Of a stretch of 64,000 nucleotides of DNA, positions 35,944 through 47,025 are shown one piece after another. A model generated the notes under the pieces. That model did no database searches, was not told the origin of the DNA, and saw only the letters and a list, made by a program, of their open reading frames with translations. Origin of the DNA: Candidatus Aquiluna sp. XM-24bin5 (lineage in GTDB: Bacteria > Actinomycetota > Actinomycetia > Actinomycetales > Microbacteriaceae). The translations under genes were made by a program, and so were the position numbers. Within the stretch, counting starts at the first letter, position 1; every line of letters begins with the position of its first letter. The stretch is from contig QCWE01000001.1 of NCBI GenBank assembly GCA_003149555.1, forward strand, positions 1,183,624 through 1,247,623, given 5' to 3'.

Positions 35944-37481
35944 GAGACAAGGTAGCCATCAAGCGAGCACTGATTTCAGTCTCAGACAAGACTGGACTAA
36001 TTGAGCTCGCGACCGCGCTGAGCAAGGCAGGTGTGGCAATCGTCTCCACCGGCTCAACTGCAAAGCAGATCGCGGCAGCTGGGATCAGTGTCACCGAGGT
36101 CAGTGAGGTCACAGGCTTCCCCGAGTCTCTGGATGGCAGAGTTAAGACTCTTCACCCATCAATTCATGGAGGGCTGCTCGCCGACTTGCGTCTTGAGTCT
36201 CACGCAAATCAGCTTGACACTCTGGGCATTGAGCCGTTTGAGCTGGTCGTGGTAAACCTCTACCCGTTCGTAGAAACCGTGGCAAAAGGTTCTGGTTATG
36301 ACGAAAGCGTTGAGCAGATAGATATTGGCGGTCCTGCGATGGTGCGGGCCAGCGCGAAGAATCACGCAAACGTCGCCATTGTCGTCAGTCCAGCTAGGTA
36401 TTCAGAGGTAATCGCTGCGGTAGAAGCAGGCGGTACCTCTCTAGAAATGAGAAAAGACCTGGCCCTCGAGGCTTTCAGCCACACCGCCAGCTATGACGCT
36501 GCTGTCTCCTCATGGTTAGCTAGCCAGCTTGGATCGGAGCGCCTTGCAATGAGCTTCACCAAGAAGGGTGATTTGCGCTACGGAGAGAACTCCCACCAGT
36601 CAGCGGCGCTCTTTGTAAATGGAAGCTCAGGCGTTGCAAGTGCCAAACTGCTGGGCGGCAAAGAGATGTCCTACAACAACTTTGTAGACATTGACGCTGC
36701 CGTCAGGGCAGCCTATGACTTTGACGAGCCAGCCGTGGCAATCATCAAGCACGCCAATCCCTGCGGAGTTGCAATCAGTGAGCAGGGGGCTAAAGATCCC
36801 ATTGCCTCTGCCTACAAGCGCGCACACCTGACAGACCCGGTCTCGGCGTTTGGCGGGGTTGTCGCAGCAAACCGAACCGTGACTGCAGAGTTTGCCACAG
36901 CACTCTCGGAGGTTTTCACCGAGGTGATAGCGGCACCGGGATTTGAAGGCGAGGCTCTGGAAGTCCTGAAGAAAAAGAAGAATCTGCGAATTCTTGAACT
37001 CGACGCCGACTACCAGCTCCCAGAAAAGGAAGTCAGACAGATATCCGGTGGAGTCCTGGTTCAAGACCCTGACAGCTTTGAAGCCATGGACAGTTCGAAG
37101 TGGACTTTGGTTGCGGGGGATCCGGCTTCTGAGTCTTTGATGGCAGACCTCGAATTTGCCTGGCGGGCCGTTCGTGCGGTGAAGTCGAATGCGATTTTGC
37201 TTGCAAAAGATGGTGCAGCTGTAGGAATTGGAATGGGCCAGGTTAACAGGCTCGACTCGTGCCACCTTGCAATCAGTAGGGCCGGAGATCGAGCTGCCGG
37301 GTCAATAGCGGCCTCAGATGCGTTCTTCCCATTCGCGGACGGGTTGGAAGTGTTGATTTCCGGTGGTATCAAGGCAGTTGTTCAACCCGGCGGCAGTGTC
37401 AGAGATGAGGAAGTCATCGAGGCTGCCAAAAAAGCCGGCATCACTATGTACTTCACCGGCGAGCGACACTTTTACCACTAG
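35940..37481 (+). CDS. purH: Bifunctional AICAR transformylase / IMP cyclohydrolase
   Basis: Last two steps to IMP. In 513 residues, the N-terminal IMP cyclohydrolase (MGS-like) domain has [10 protein letters not shown] and [15 protein letters not shown]; the C-terminal transformylase has [13 protein letters not shown], the Lys-His pair in [11 protein letters not shown], and [11 protein letters not shown]. It ends at the normal place ([13 protein letters not shown]). Confidence 0.97.
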   Translation: MRDKVAIKRALISVSDKTGLIELATALSKAGVAIVSTGSTAKQIAAAGISVTEVSEVTGFPESLDGRVKTLHPSIHGGLLADLRLESHANQLDTLGIEPFELVVVNLYPFVETVAKGSGYDESVEQIDIGGPAMVRASAKNHANVAIVVSPARYSEVIAAVEAGGTSLEMRKDLALEAFSHTASYDAAVSSWLASQLGSERLAMSFTKKGDLRYGENSHQSAALFVNGSSGVASAKLLGGKEMSYNNFVDIDAAVRAAYDFDEPAVAIIKHANPCGVAISEQGAKDPIASAYKRAHLTDPVSAFGGVVAANRTVTAEFATALSEVFTEVIAAPGFEGEALEVLKKKKNLRILELDADYQLPEKEVRQISGGVLVQDPDSFEAMDSSKWTLVAGDPASESLMADLEFAWRAVRAVKSNAILLAKDGAAVGIGMGQVNRLDSCHLAISRAGDRAAGSIAASDAFFPFADGLEVLISGGIKAVVQPGGSVRDEEVIEAAKKAGITMYFTGERHFYH

Positions 37482-37542
37482 GAATCTCGTGGGCAAACTC
37501 TCTGTTAGCCTGTAAGGCTGCCTGGGGCGGCGAGAGAGATAA

Positions 37543-39318
37543 ATGCCTAATTCCGAAACTGGGACCATCAGGGTTCTGCTGCGTCTTGTGCCGTATGCGA
37601 AAAAGGCCATACCCAGGCTGATTCTTGGAATCTTTGCGGGAATTGCAGCCCACATGTTCGCGCTCGCGATTCCTCAGTTGCTCCAAGACCTGGTGAACTC
37701 ACTCGTGGCCGGTGGTCTGGACGCCCTGTTACCTGCGGTTGGCCTGATCCTGTTTCTAGGGGTGCTGGAGGCGCTGTTTGTTCTTCTCAGGCGTTGGCTC
37801 GTATTGACCCCCGGAACCTACGTCGAAGCCGACATGAGAAACAGGCTGTATGAAAAGTTGCAGGATTTGCCGGTTGCATTTCATGATCGCTGGCCCTCGG
37901 GTCAGCTCCTTTCAAGGGCGGTCTCCGACCTGCACCTAATCAGGCGCTGGATGAGCTTTGGTCTTGTCCTGTTTACGGCGAACCTAATTACGATCATCGT
38001 TGGCCTGACAATTCTGTTCACGTTCAACTTCTGGCTGGGCTTGATCTTCTTCGTTGCAACGGTTCCGATTTGGATCGCTGGCTTTATGTTTGAAGGTAAA
38101 TACAAGGTGATCGCTCGTCTTTCTCAAGACCAGTCCGGAGACTTGGCGACCAGGGTTGAAGAGGCTGTTCACGGCGTTAGAGTGCTCAAGTCTTTCGGGC
38201 GGGGTGCCTTCGCTGCCGTTAAGTTCTCAGATCAAGCCTCGGACCTACGGTCAACTGAAATACGCAAGGCTCGTGCTGTTGCAAACATCTGGCTCTACCT
38301 GATCTTGATTCCTGAGCTGGCCGTGGGGCTCTCGATGCTGGCTGGAGTCTGGCTGGTAGCGCAGGGAGATGTCACTGTGGGAACGCTGGTTGCTTTTTTT
38401 GCAACCGCAATGGTCTTGCGTTGGCCAACCGAGTCACTGGGCTTCTTGCTTTCGTTCACCCTTGAGGCCAAGACCGCAACAGAGCGCTTCTTCGAGGTCA
38501 TGGATGAGGAAAACCCAATTGTCGACCCCGAGCAGCCAAAGACGGTGGCGGAACCTAAGGGTCTTCTTGAGTTTCACGATGTTCACTTCCGCTATCCGGA
38601 TGCACCCGAGGATTCAAAACCATTGCTTGATGGAGTTAGCCTGCGAATTGAACCAGGTCAGTCGGTCGCCCTTATCGGACTGACGGGATGCGGTAAAACC
38701 ACACTCACCGCTCTTAGCACCCGCCTCTACGAAGTCACTGGAGGCTCCATCACCATTGACGGCCTAGACATCCGAGACATGTCGCGGGGCGAACTAAGAA
38801 GTCACATCGCAATGGCCTTCGAAGACGCAACCCTCTTTTCGTCCTCAGTTCGTGAGAACGTTCTCCTTGGAAATCCAGGTGCGAGTGAGGAGGACCTGAA
38901 GCAAGCACTGGAGATTGCCCAGGCCCAATTTGTCTATGAGCTTCCAGAGGGACTGGACACCACCATTGGTGAAGAGGGGCTATCGCTCTCGGGAGGTCAA
39001 CGTCAACGGCTCGCACTTGCCAGAGCTGTTGCTGCAAACCCAAGGATCTTGGTTTTGGATGATCCGCTCTCCGCTCTGGATGTTGACACCGAGGCCATGG
39101 TTGAGGATGCGCTCAGGCACGTACTCAAAGAGACCACCGCGCTCATCGTCGCGCACCGACCCTCAACCGTCATGCTGGCCGACAAGGTTGCCCTTTTGGA
39201 GAACGGGAAAATCACCGCATTTGGCACCCATCAGGAGCTCATCAAGAACAGCGAGCACTATCGATTCGTAATTACCTCCCTCGATGAGGAGCAGAAGGAG
39301 CGGGAGGTGAACATTTGA
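37543..39318 (+). CDS. ABC exporter half-transporter, degenerate ATP-site subunit
   Basis: 591 residues: six membrane helices in the first 300, then an ATPase domain. Walker A is GLTGCGKTT, the signature [14 protein letters not shown] and the H-loop VAHRPSTV are normal, but Walker B reads [12 protein letters not shown]: Asp replaces the catalytic Glu. This is the pattern of the degenerate half of heterodimeric exporters such as TM287/288 or BmrCD. The partner gene overlaps its end by four bases. GAGAGAG precedes the ATG. Substrate is unknown. Confidence 0.9.
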   Translation: MPNSETGTIRVLLRLVPYAKKAIPRLILGIFAGIAAHMFALAIPQLLQDLVNSLVAGGLDALLPAVGLILFLGVLEALFVLLRRWLVLTPGTYVEADMRNRLYEKLQDLPVAFHDRWPSGQLLSRAVSDLHLIRRWMSFGLVLFTANLITIIVGLTILFTFNFWLGLIFFVATVPIWIAGFMFEGKYKVIARLSQDQSGDLATRVEEAVHGVRVLKSFGRGAFAAVKFSDQASDLRSTEIRKARAVANIWLYLILIPELAVGLSMLAGVWLVAQGDVTVGTLVAFFATAMVLRWPTESLGFLLSFTLEAKTATERFFEVMDEENPIVDPEQPKTVAEPKGLLEFHDVHFRYPDAPEDSKPLLDGVSLRIEPGQSVALIGLTGCGKTTLTALSTRLYEVTGGSITIDGLDIRDMSRGELRSHIAMAFEDATLFSSSVRENVLLGNPGASEEDLKQALEIAQAQFVYELPEGLDTTIGEEGLSLSGGQRQRLALARAVAANPRILVLDDPLSALDVDTEAMVEDALRHVLKETTALIVAHRPSTVMLADKVALLENGKITAFGTHQELIKNSEHYRFVITSLDEEQKEREVNI

Positions 39319-41120
39319 GTCTCTACGGAACAAACGATGAAGAGCGCACCGACCTCACCAAAGAGGAATCTAGGTTTGTGCGTGCCCGCTCGAGGAGGCT
39401 CCTCGGTTCGCTCCTAGCGCCGATGAAGCTCAGGCTTATCCTGGCAATTTTCTTGGGTGTCATCTCGACGGGTATCAGGGTTGCCGGCCCAGCGTTGATC
39501 GCGCTGGGGATTGACTGGGCCCTCCCTAGGGCAATCATGCGCGAATACAACGAGCTCTGGATTGTGGTTGGACTGTATTTGTCTGCAGCGTTGATGACGT
39601 CGATTCTCACCTACTACTTCCTAATGATCACCGCCAGGCTTGCGCAGAGCGTGATTTTCGACCTTCGAAATCGAATGTTTGTGCACACTCAGAAGCTGTC
39701 GGTTGAGTTCCACGAGCGGTACACAGCGGGCAGGGTGATCGCCCGCCAGACCTCGGACCTGGAGTCAATTGCAGAGCTATTGGCCGGCGGCCTAAATGAG
39801 CTAGCGATCGGTGCAATGTTCATGTTCTTCACCGCGGTTGCCCTTTTGCTTTTGGATCCGGTGTCATTCCTCGTGTTGTTTGGTGCACTCCTTCCGCTTG
39901 CTCTCCTTACACGCTGGTTCCAGGTGAAGACCAACCGCGGCTATCGCAAACAGCGCGTTGCATCATCTCGGATGATCCAGTTTTTTGTGGAGTCGATGAC
40001 CGGCATTCTTGCCGTGAAGGCCTTCCGCAAGGAAAAGCGAAATGAAAAGCACTTTGGAGGCTTGGTTGAGGATTATCGCGGGCACAATGCCCACCTGATT
40101 CAGCTCTTTGGTATCTATGACCCGGGCCTAATTCTTATCGGCAACGCCACGGTTGCGGCCGTGCTTTTGGTGGGTGGCTACCGAGTCCTGGAGGGTTCTC
40201 TCGGAATTGGGGTTCTCACGGCTGCAATTTTGTATGCAAGACGGTTCTTTGACCCCATGGAAGAGATCGCCATCTTCTATAACTCCTACCAGTCAGCTGC
40301 CAGTGCACTCGAGAAGATCTCGGGAGTGCTGGAGGAGGAGCCCTCCGTTCCAGAGTCTGAGAACCCTGTTCAATTTGAGAACTCAAGGGGTCAGGTGCAT
40401 TTCAATGGGGTCGAGTTCAGCTATTCGACTGGACCGGTAGTCCTGCATAAGTTCGACCTTGAGATCCCCGCGGGTCAGACCATAGCCCTTGTCGGCACCA
40501 CGGGTGCTGGAAAGTCAACCCTTGCAAAGCTCATTTCAAGGTTTTATGACCCGACGCTCGGCACAGTCACGATTGACGGGGTGGATGTGAGGGACATCGC
40601 CAACAAGGACCTAAGGCGTGAGGTCGTGATGGTTACCCAGGAGGCCTACCTATTCTCCGGAACCGTTGCCGAGAATATTCAACTGGGAAGACCCGGAGCA
40701 TCGATTGAGGATGTTATGGAGGCCGCTAAGGCTGTTGGCGCTCACGAATTCATCATGAATCTTCCAGAGGGTTATGAGACCGACGTCAATAAGCGTGGCG
40801 GAAGAGTATCGGCTGGGCAGCGTCAGCTAATCTCATTTGCTCGGGCCTTCCTCGCGAACCCAGCGGTATTGATTTTGGACGAGGCAACCTCCTCGCTGGA
40901 CATCCCCTCAGAGCGGATGGTCCAGAGGGGACTAAAGACCCTGCTTGCCGGCAGGACTGCGGTAATCATTGCTCACCGGCTTTCGACTGTCTCCATCGCC
41001 GATCGAGTGCTTGTTATGGAGCACGGTCGGGTAATCGAAGATGATGCTCCGCAGGTGCTGGCCGCGGGGACAGGTAAGTTTGCCAAGCTCTACAAAGCCT
41101 GGAGAGATTCTCTGGTTTAG
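39315..41120 (+). CDS. ABC exporter half-transporter, partner subunit
   Basis: 601 residues, also six helices plus an ATPase. Walker A is GTTGAGKST and Walker [13 protein letters not shown] has the catalytic Glu, but the signature is [14 protein letters not shown], with Ala for the first Gly of SGGQ. In a head-to-tail dimer, this altered signature pairs with the other subunit's Walker A. The start is TTG overlapping the previous stop. The 3' end overlaps the convergent amylase gene by four bases. Confidence 0.9.
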   Translation: MSLYGTNDEERTDLTKEESRFVRARSRRLLGSLLAPMKLRLILAIFLGVISTGIRVAGPALIALGIDWALPRAIMREYNELWIVVGLYLSAALMTSILTYYFLMITARLAQSVIFDLRNRMFVHTQKLSVEFHERYTAGRVIARQTSDLESIAELLAGGLNELAIGAMFMFFTAVALLLLDPVSFLVLFGALLPLALLTRWFQVKTNRGYRKQRVASSRMIQFFVESMTGILAVKAFRKEKRNEKHFGGLVEDYRGHNAHLIQLFGIYDPGLILIGNATVAAVLLVGGYRVLEGSLGIGVLTAAILYARRFFDPMEEIAIFYNSYQSAASALEKISGVLEEEPSVPESENPVQFENSRGQVHFNGVEFSYSTGPVVLHKFDLEIPAGQTIALVGTTGAGKSTLAKLISRFYDPTLGTVTIDGVDVRDIANKDLRREVVMVTQEAYLFSGTVAENIQLGRPGASIEDVMEAAKAVGAHEFIMNLPEGYETDVNKRGGRVSAGQRQLISFARAFLANPAVLILDEATSSLDIPSERMVQRGLKTLLAGRTAVIIAHRLSTVSIADRVLVMEHGRVIEDDAPQVLAAGTGKFAKLYKAWRDSLV

Positions 41121-42553
41121 TCGACCTGGTCAGTAACCAGAAGCGCTATCGCGCTCATCGCCGGCATTGTTGCTGAGAGATTTCCATCCGAGATCGTGTG
41201 GGTCTCGCCATCGATGAGGTTCATGTACTCACCGTCTGGAAGAGTTGTCGCAACGCTCACGGCCATCTCTTGGGTGTCAAAGACATTGGTGATGAAGTAG
41301 CCAACTCCTTCCCTGGCGAAGCCGTAAACCCCCCGCTCCCGGTACTTCTCAACTACGGGAGCATCCCCGGCTTTGTCTCGGAAGCCAATCATGTTGAGGG
41401 TTGACTGCCAGCGATGCTGGCAGATCCACTCGTCTGCCTTGTATTCGGTTTTTGGTGACGTCGTGCTGGAGCAGTCCACCGCACCAACGCCTTTGACCGT
41501 CTCGTAAGGTCCTGCGTCCCTCGAGCGGAATGCGTAGGAGGAGTAGAGCATTGGTTGTCCGTAGTCCTCGGCCAGCATCATTGCGGTTGCAAGTTCGAAG
41601 TAGCGGGAGTCGTTGTAGTTCAGGGTCTCGCCATTGCGTTCGGTGTCATGGTTTGAAACGAAAGAAACGGTCTGGTTGCTTGGCGTGAAGTCGCGAAACC
41701 TAATTGCCGAAGCTGCAGGAGTAATGACCTCCCCCTTGAAGTAGCTGCGCATATTCCTCGCGTAGTCAAACTCCCAAACCTCGCCTGAGTTTAGGTATTG
41801 CTCAGGCTGCACTGGCTCACCCCCTCCCCGAATCACCTCGTGGATGATGCGGGTTTCCTCCGGGAGCTGATCCACAATCTGCTTGAGGTCGCTCGCAGCC
41901 ATGTGCTTGGCAGCGTCGATTCTGAAGCCAGCTACTCCTAGGGAAAGAAGATCGTTTAGGTAAAGCAGTATCTGCTGCTGGACATTTTCAAGTTTTTGGT
42001 TCAGGTCGCTTAGCCCCAATAGCTCGCAAGTCTGTACCTGCGCCAGGTCTTTGTAGCTATTGATGGAGTCATCTGGCGTGAGGTTGCAGTTGTGGAAGTC
42101 CGCACGAGTGTAGAGGCCTTCGTACTCGTATTTTGTGAACTCGGTGCCGGCATAGCCGGTTCCCGAGGTCTGAGCGGTCATGTGGTTGATGACTGCGTCA
42201 GCGATTATTTCAACGCCGTTGTCTGCGCACGTGTCGACCATGTTTGCAAACTGCTCGCGGTTGCCCAGGCGAGACTCGATTTTGTAGCTAACAGGCTGGT
42301 AAACCGTCCACCAGGCCGCGCCGGTGATGTGCTCTTGCGGCGGTGAGGTAAGCACCCAATCCACACCGGAATCCCCCAAAAACTCGCATTCTTTCGCAAT
42401 GGAGTCCCACGGCCACATGAATAGCTGCACGCCGATCAGAGATTCGTAGCGATTATCTATCTCAGGCACTACTTGCTCTTCTTGGATGCTTGAACAGCCC
42501 GCGAGGGAGAGCGAAAAAGTGACCGCGGCAGCCAGGGCAGAGATAGAGCGCAC
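41117..42553 (-). CDS. Secreted alpha-amylase family (GH13) lipoprotein
   Basis: 478 residues. A short signal with lipobox SLAGC (Cys 20) anchors it outside the cell membrane. The GH13 barrel has region I DAVINH, region [11 protein letters not shown] with the Asp nucleophile, region III with the acid/base Glu in IIHEVI, and region [11 protein letters not shown]. The sequence resembles Streptomyces-type alpha-amylases, which cut alpha-1,4-glucans. No starch-binding domain is visible. Start is GTG 42553. It diverges from the glycine-rich surface protein gene, with 95 bases between. Confidence 0.88.
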   Translation of the reverse strand: MRSISALAAAVTFSLSLAGCSSIQEEQVVPEIDNRYESLIGVQLFMWPWDSIAKECEFLGDSGVDWVLTSPPQEHITGAAWWTVYQPVSYKIESRLGNREQFANMVDTCADNGVEIIADAVINHMTAQTSGTGYAGTEFTKYEYEGLYTRADFHNCNLTPDDSINSYKDLAQVQTCELLGLSDLNQKLENVQQQILLYLNDLLSLGVAGFRIDAAKHMAASDLKQIVDQLPEETRIIHEVIRGGGEPVQPEQYLNSGEVWEFDYARNMRSYFKGEVITPAASAIRFRDFTPSNQTVSFVSNHDTERNGETLNYNDSRYFELATAMMLAEDYGQPMLYSSYAFRSRDAGPYETVKGVGAVDCSSTTSPKTEYKADEWICQHRWQSTLNMIGFRDKAGDAPVVEKYRERGVYGFAREGVGYFITNVFDTQEMAVSVATTLPDGEYMNLIDGETHTISDGNLSATMPAMSAIALLVTDQVD

Positions 42554-42559
42554 ATATCA

Positions 42560-42565
42560 ATGGTA
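42560..42565 (-). promoter_or_regulatory. -10 box for leaderless amylase transcript
   Basis: TACCAT on the minus strand, six bases before GTG 42553. Confidence 0.4.
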
Positions 42566-42635
42566 GGTGATGGCCGGGTAGCGAGGGTTTCGCGCCTGCT
42601 GTGGAGAACTCTCAGCAGGAAAACGAAGACGGCCT

Positions 42636-42641
42636 TAGCTT
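42636..42641 (+). promoter_or_regulatory. -10 box for leaderless surface-protein transcript
   Basis: TAGCTT seven bases before ATG 42649. Confidence 0.4.
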
Positions 42642-42648
42642 TTGCGGC

Positions 42649-44841
42649 ATGAAAAAGCACTCACTACTAATGATTTCTCTTCTCGTCTCGTTCTTTTTGG
42701 TGCCCGTGCAGGCTCAGGGGGAGCCAATCTGCGAGGGCAGCGAATGCAGCGTCAGTTTCAGCTACACAGGTGAAATGCAGACCTGGCAGGTTCCAGACGG
42801 TGCCGTAAATCTCAGGTTTGAAATCTACGGGGCATCTGGAGCTCGCGGGGGAGGAGGAGGTTTAGTCACTGGTTCGCTTGTTGCCATCCCCTCCACTCTT
42901 TACTTATTTGTGGGAGGCCAGGGAACTGAGGGCGCAAATGCGCCCGGAGGATTCAACGGCGGTGGCGCAGCCGGTGGAAATCGTGGCAATGAGGGATCTG
43001 GAGGCGGAGCGACCGACATCAGAATCGGGCTTGCGCTTCAGGATCGGATAGTTGTCGCAGGAGGAGGAGGTGGTGCGGGAGGCTACGCTGGGGCCGCTGG
43101 CGGCGCTGGAGGCGGTCTAGTGGGTGACTCTGGAGGCTCAGGTCAAGGCGGCGGCGGTGAAGGTGGCACCGAGAGTGCGGGTGGAAATCCTGGCTACTCA
43201 AACGGTGGCTCCGCGGCGTCTGCTGGGAATTTTGGAACCGGAGGTACAGGCGGCACTAGCTGGAACGCTGGGGGCGGCGGCGGAGGTGGCGGCTGGTATG
43301 GCGGCGGCGGTGGCGGTGCCGACGACGACTCCTGTTGTTCAGATGCAGGCGGTGGCGGCGGAGGTTCCTCCTATGCCGCCACCCAATACACCGACAGCAT
43401 CGAGCATCAAAGAGGAGTCCGCACCGGCGATGGCCTAATCGTTCTCTCCTACTCAATCCCCGCCCAGGTGCTCAGCTTTTCGGGCCAGCAGGTTGACGCA
43501 TTGACAACAATTTTTTCTCTGGAGCTTTCGCAGGCAATCTCGGGACTTGACACTGATGACTTCGCACTGATTGGTGCGGGATGTGCGATTTCAGGAATCG
43601 AACCAGCAGACACTATCGCTGAGATCACCGTGACAGGCTGTGCAGACGGAGAGGTTGAGCTGGTTCTTCGAGCACTTTCAATTGGTGACAACAATTCGGC
43701 ACCTCTTGAAGAGGTGGTCGCAAGCGCAACAGTAGATGCAACACCCCCTGAGTTTGCATGGTTAAGCCAGGGAGCGCTTTTGGCGCAGAATGAGCTAACT
43801 GCCCAGTTCAGCGTTTCAGACTCTCTCATGCTTGCCACCAGTGACTTTGAGGTTGTCGGTTGTTCTGATGTCGAGCTAGTTCTGTCCACCGTAGTTGCCT
43901 CCGGTTGTGAAGAGGGAGAGATTGTGTTGAGCCTGCTCCCTGGTGTGCTGTCTGATACTTATGGAAACACCGGTCCCTCGAGCAGGATCTCCATAGCTTT
44001 CAATGTTGATACTCAGCCCCCAGATGCGGCCTGGCTGGACGTCGCGATCACGGGAGAAGGGCCCTTTGAGTACTCGGCGGTGTTGGTGCCAAGCGACCTA
44101 GAGTTGTTTGACCCGGCCGTAGTGGTTTTCGAAAGTGATCAAGACTGTCTCGAAGAGAGTGAGCGGGTTGATGGTGGTTGGGCATTCCGAGCCGTTTGCG
44201 ATTACGCCGCTGGAAAGTGGACGCTGCCCGCCCTTTCGATGTTGGATCTTGCAGGTAATCAGGGACCGCTCTTGGAGAAATCGATTGAATTTCTATACGA
44301 GCCTCAGCCACAAGAGGTCGAGCCGCCCGCTGATCCGGTCGCGCCAGTAGCCCAACCCATCCAGCCAGCACCGCCCTCAGACGTCGCTGCGGATTCCCCC
44401 GTCACTCAACAAGATCCCATCGAAGAGGAGTCCAGTGAGGAGCTATTAGAGGATGGTCAGACTGAGGTAATCGACGAGGCATTGGAAGTTGAGCTGATCC
44501 AAGAAGTTATTGAGGAGGTCGAGGCTGCACCGCTTCCAACAAGCTCGCCGAGCCCTCAGCCAATCGAACCTGAAGTCAGCCCCGAAACTTTCGAGAGCGG
44601 CCTCGCGCCAAGCGAGGAGAGTACGCCAGATCCGATTGCTCAAGAGTCCGAGGAGCAGGATCCGATGGATGAGCCCCTGACTGCGCCCGCTCAGCCTCAA
44701 CTGGACGGAGAGCAGCTTGCCTTGCCAGTATCCAATTCAGAAAACACTGAAGAGCCAGTCGGCATGAGTCTGGTCGGGCTGCTTTGGCTCTTGCTCTTAG
44801 CCGGAGGCGGTTTTGTCGCGTGGAGGCTTAGCGGAAGATGA
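42649..44841 (+). CDS. Large glycine-rich, Ig-repeat surface protein
   Basis: 730 residues, not recognisable as any characterised protein. A signal peptide (about 1-23, ending PVQAQG) is followed by a Gly_rich domain: a beta-strand lead (FSYTGEMQTWQVPDGAVNL) and about 180 residues dominated by Gly runs, ending near 245. Residues of about 275-555 hold Ig-like repeats of some 100 residues, two of which carry a Cys pair and end in DATPPEFAWL or DTQPPDAAWL. A Pro/Glu/Gln-rich stalk (about 560-695) leads to a membrane helix (VGLLWLLLLAGGGFVAW) and a basic tail. It is likely anchored in the membrane and projects through the wall. No LPxTG motif or enzyme motif is seen. Confidence 0.82.
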   Translation: MKKHSLLMISLLVSFFLVPVQAQGEPICEGSECSVSFSYTGEMQTWQVPDGAVNLRFEIYGASGARGGGGGLVTGSLVAIPSTLYLFVGGQGTEGANAPGGFNGGGAAGGNRGNEGSGGGATDIRIGLALQDRIVVAGGGGGAGGYAGAAGGAGGGLVGDSGGSGQGGGGEGGTESAGGNPGYSNGGSAASAGNFGTGGTGGTSWNAGGGGGGGGWYGGGGGGADDDSCCSDAGGGGGGSSYAATQYTDSIEHQRGVRTGDGLIVLSYSIPAQVLSFSGQQVDALTTIFSLELSQAISGLDTDDFALIGAGCAISGIEPADTIAEITVTGCADGEVELVLRALSIGDNNSAPLEEVVASATVDATPPEFAWLSQGALLAQNELTAQFSVSDSLMLATSDFEVVGCSDVELVLSTVVASGCEEGEIVLSLLPGVLSDTYGNTGPSSRISIAFNVDTQPPDAAWLDVAITGEGPFEYSAVLVPSDLELFDPAVVVFESDQDCLEESERVDGGWAFRAVCDYAAGKWTLPALSMLDLAGNQGPLLEKSIEFLYEPQPQEVEPPADPVAPVAQPIQPAPPSDVAADSPVTQQDPIEEESSEELLEDGQTEVIDEALEVELIQEVIEEVEAAPLPTSSPSPQPIEPEVSPETFESGLAPSEESTPDPIAQESEEQDPMDEPLTAPAQPQLDGEQLALPVSNSENTEEPVGMSLVGLLWLLLLAGGGFVAWRLSGR

Positions 44842-45682
44842 TTGTCCGCTGGCCATCCAAGAGAACTCGATGTTCAGCAAACCAAGTTATGGCTTGAGTG
44901 AGCGTCCTGGACTCAGCATCCTGGCCAATCTGAACGAGCTTGCTCTTTGAATCGCTGTGCTCAACTCGGGTCACGTTCTGTTCGATAATCGGGCCCTCGT
45001 CGAGATCTCGAGTCACAAAATGGGCGGTAGCGCCAATCAGCTTCACTCCCCGCGCGTGAGCTTGGGCGTAGGGGTTGGCGCCTTTGAATCCCGGCAGGAA
45101 TGAATGGTGGATATTGATGATTCTTCCGGCAAACTCCTCACAGAACTCTGGCGAGAGGATCTGCATGAATCGTGCCAAAACGATTAGCTCAACATCCTTT
45201 TCTGCAATGAATTCGCGTAACCGATTCTCAAAGAGCTCCTTGTCGGTGCTACTTGATATCTCGTGATGCTCGAACCCTGCCCCATAGAAATTGGCCATTG
45301 GCTCAAGGTCTGGGTGGTTTGCGAAAACACCTGCAATTTCAATAGGAAGTTGACCTGAGCGGTGGCGGAAGAGGACATCATTTAGGCAGTGTCCAGCCTT
45401 GGAGGCAAGCAGAACCGTACGCATTGGACGGCCCACATAGTCGAGCACATACTCCAGCTTGAAATCGCCAATTATCTTTTCAATTTGCTTCTCAAAGTCC
45501 GCCTTGGAGATGTCTGCTTCAATCTGCAGGCGCATGAAGAAACGGCCAGTGTCCTCTGAGGTGAACTGCTGGCTCTCTGTGATGTTGCCGCCAGCTTCAA
45601 CGACCGCTCCGGAGATAGCGTGAACAATACCCGGCTGATCGGGGCAGACAAATGTGAGTACCCAGTGCTCTTTTTCAATCAC
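44828..45682 (-). CDS. purU: Formyltetrahydrofolate deformylase
   Basis: Releases formate from 10-formyl-THF, balancing the folate pool. The product has 284 residues. An N-terminal ACT domain (WVLTFVCPDQPGIVHAISG) precedes a PurN-like transferase domain with IINIHHSFLPGFKGANPY and the Asp in VTRDLDEGPII. GTG 45682 is chosen since it gives the family's usual N-terminus and lies seven bases after TAGGAT; longer frames would invade glyA. It overlaps the surface protein's stop by 14 bases and diverges from glyA. Confidence 0.94.
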   Translation of the reverse strand: MIEKEHWVLTFVCPDQPGIVHAISGAVVEAGGNITESQQFTSEDTGRFFMRLQIEADISKADFEKQIEKIIGDFKLEYVLDYVGRPMRTVLLASKAGHCLNDVLFRHRSGQLPIEIAGVFANHPDLEPMANFYGAGFEHHEISSSTDKELFENRLREFIAEKDVELIVLARFMQILSPEFCEEFAGRIINIHHSFLPGFKGANPYAQAHARGVKLIGATAHFVTRDLDEGPIIEQNVTRVEHSDSKSKLVQIGQDAESRTLTQAITWFAEHRVLLDGQRTIIFR

Positions 45683-45689
45683 AGGCTCA

Positions 45690-45695
45690 ATCCTA
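45690..45695 (-). promoter_or_regulatory. -10 box for leaderless purU transcript
   Basis: TAGGAT on the minus strand, seven bases before GTG 45682. Confidence 0.45.
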
Positions 45696-45731
45696 TTGAG
45701 CGAGCCGCGGCTATCAGCTGGTAGGGGCTTG

Positions 45732-45737
45732 TAAACT
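45732..45737 (+). promoter_or_regulatory. -10 box for leaderless glyA transcript
   Basis: TAAACT six bases before ATG 45744. Only 36 bases separate it from the divergent purU -10 box, so the -35 regions overlap. Confidence 0.5.
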
Positions 45738-45743
45738 TGGGGG

Positions 45744-47021
45744 ATGCCACTAGCCGAAAACCACAATGCACCCCTTTCAGAGGTAGACCCTGAGATTGCG
45801 GCTGTGCTCCAGCAGGAGCTTGATCGCCAGCGGGGAACCCTAGAGATGATCGCAAGCGAGAACTTCGTTTCCAGAGCAATTTTGCAAACTCAGGGTTCAG
45901 TTCTCACCAACAAGTACGCCGAGGGCTACCCCGGCAAGCGCTACTACGGGGGCTGTGAAGCGGTAGATGTCGCGGAGAATCTTGCCCGCGACAGGGCTAA
46001 AGAGCTCTACGGCGCCGAGCACGCGAATGTTCAGCCGCACTCCGGTGCTACCGCGAATGCAGCGTTGATGATGGCACTGGCAAAGCCGGGAGATCGTATT
46101 CTCGGCCTGAGCCTGGCACATGGAGGCCACCTCACTCACGGTATGAAACTGAACTTCTCAGGCCAGATGTATGAGGCGCACGCCTATGAACTTCATCCTG
46201 ATACTTACCTTGTGGATATGGACATGGTCCGCGAGCGGGCCCTGGAGACCCGACCTGAGGTACTTATTGCGGGATGGTCTGCATATTCCCGCCACCTAGA
46301 TTTTGCAGCGTTTAGATCAATTGCTGACGAAGTCGGCGCCAAGCTTTGGGTCGACATGGCCCACTTCTCCGGACTAGTTGCCGGCAAGGTTCACCCCTCG
46401 CCAGTGCCATACGCAGATGTTGTCTCCTCAACCGTCCACAAGACACTTGCAGGACCCAGATCGGGCATGGTCCTTTGCAAGCAGGAATGGGCGAAGAAGA
46501 TCGACTCGGGCGTGTTCCCAGGCCAGCAGGGTGGACCCTTGATGCACGTGATTGCGGGTAAGGCTGTTGCCTACAAGGCAGCAATGTCACCAGCTTTCCA
46601 GGAGCAGCAGCAGAGGACCATCGATGGCGCGAGAGTCATAGCTGACAGGTTGACTCAGCCTGACATGAAGGCAGAGGGCGTTAGTGTCCTCACCGGCGGT
46701 ACTGATGTCCACCTTGTGCTGGTTGACCTCCGGGATGCAGCTATCGACGGTCAGAGCGCTGAAAACATCCTCCACGAGGCGGGTGTGACTGTGAACAAGA
46801 ATTCGGTACCTAACGACCCGAGACCCCCGATGGTCACATCCGGCATCAGGATTGGAACTGCCGCTCTTGCCACACGTGGATTTGGCGTGGAGCAGTTCAC
46901 CGAGGTTGGAGACATCATTGCCTCTGCACTGAAGCAAGGTGCAGACCTTCCGAGTCTTCGTGCAAGAGTCAACAAGCTGACCGAGGCGTTCCCTCTCTAC
47001 GAGGGTCTCGAGAACTGGTAA
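45744..47021 (+). CDS. glyA: Serine hydroxymethyltransferase
   Basis: PLP enzyme converting serine and THF to glycine and 5,10-methylene-THF. The 425 residues include [22 protein letters not shown] and the PLP lysine in [13 protein letters not shown] (Lys 233). It is five bases upstream of folD and divergent from purU, forming a folate one-carbon cluster. Confidence 0.97.
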   Translation: MPLAENHNAPLSEVDPEIAAVLQQELDRQRGTLEMIASENFVSRAILQTQGSVLTNKYAEGYPGKRYYGGCEAVDVAENLARDRAKELYGAEHANVQPHSGATANAALMMALAKPGDRILGLSLAHGGHLTHGMKLNFSGQMYEAHAYELHPDTYLVDMDMVRERALETRPEVLIAGWSAYSRHLDFAAFRSIADEVGAKLWVDMAHFSGLVAGKVHPSPVPYADVVSSTVHKTLAGPRSGMVLCKQEWAKKIDSGVFPGQQGGPLMHVIAGKAVAYKAAMSPAFQEQQQRTIDGARVIADRLTQPDMKAEGVSVLTGGTDVHLVLVDLRDAAIDGQSAENILHEAGVTVNKNSVPNDPRPPMVTSGIRIGTAALATRGFGVEQFTEVGDIIASALKQGADLPSLRARVNKLTEAFPLYEGLENW

Positions 47022-47025
47022 TTCT

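Noticed and set aside
36627..37265. 212-codon open frame on the minus strand inside purH
   Set aside because: It lies wholly antisense to an intact, strongly conserved purH, its product resembles no family and no ribosome site precedes it.
37543..41120. Duplicate copies from tandem duplication of one exporter gene
   Set aside because: The two subunits differ throughout and in key motifs; they are an ancient heterodimer pair, not a recent repeat.
43019..43456. Arg/His/Leu-rich frames opposite the glycine-rich region
   Set aside because: They result from the GGN-rich codons of the surface protein read in other frames.
45683..45766. N-terminal extension of purU
   Set aside because: It would overlap the glyA start and adds sequence absent from the family; GTG 45682 has a matching -10 box.
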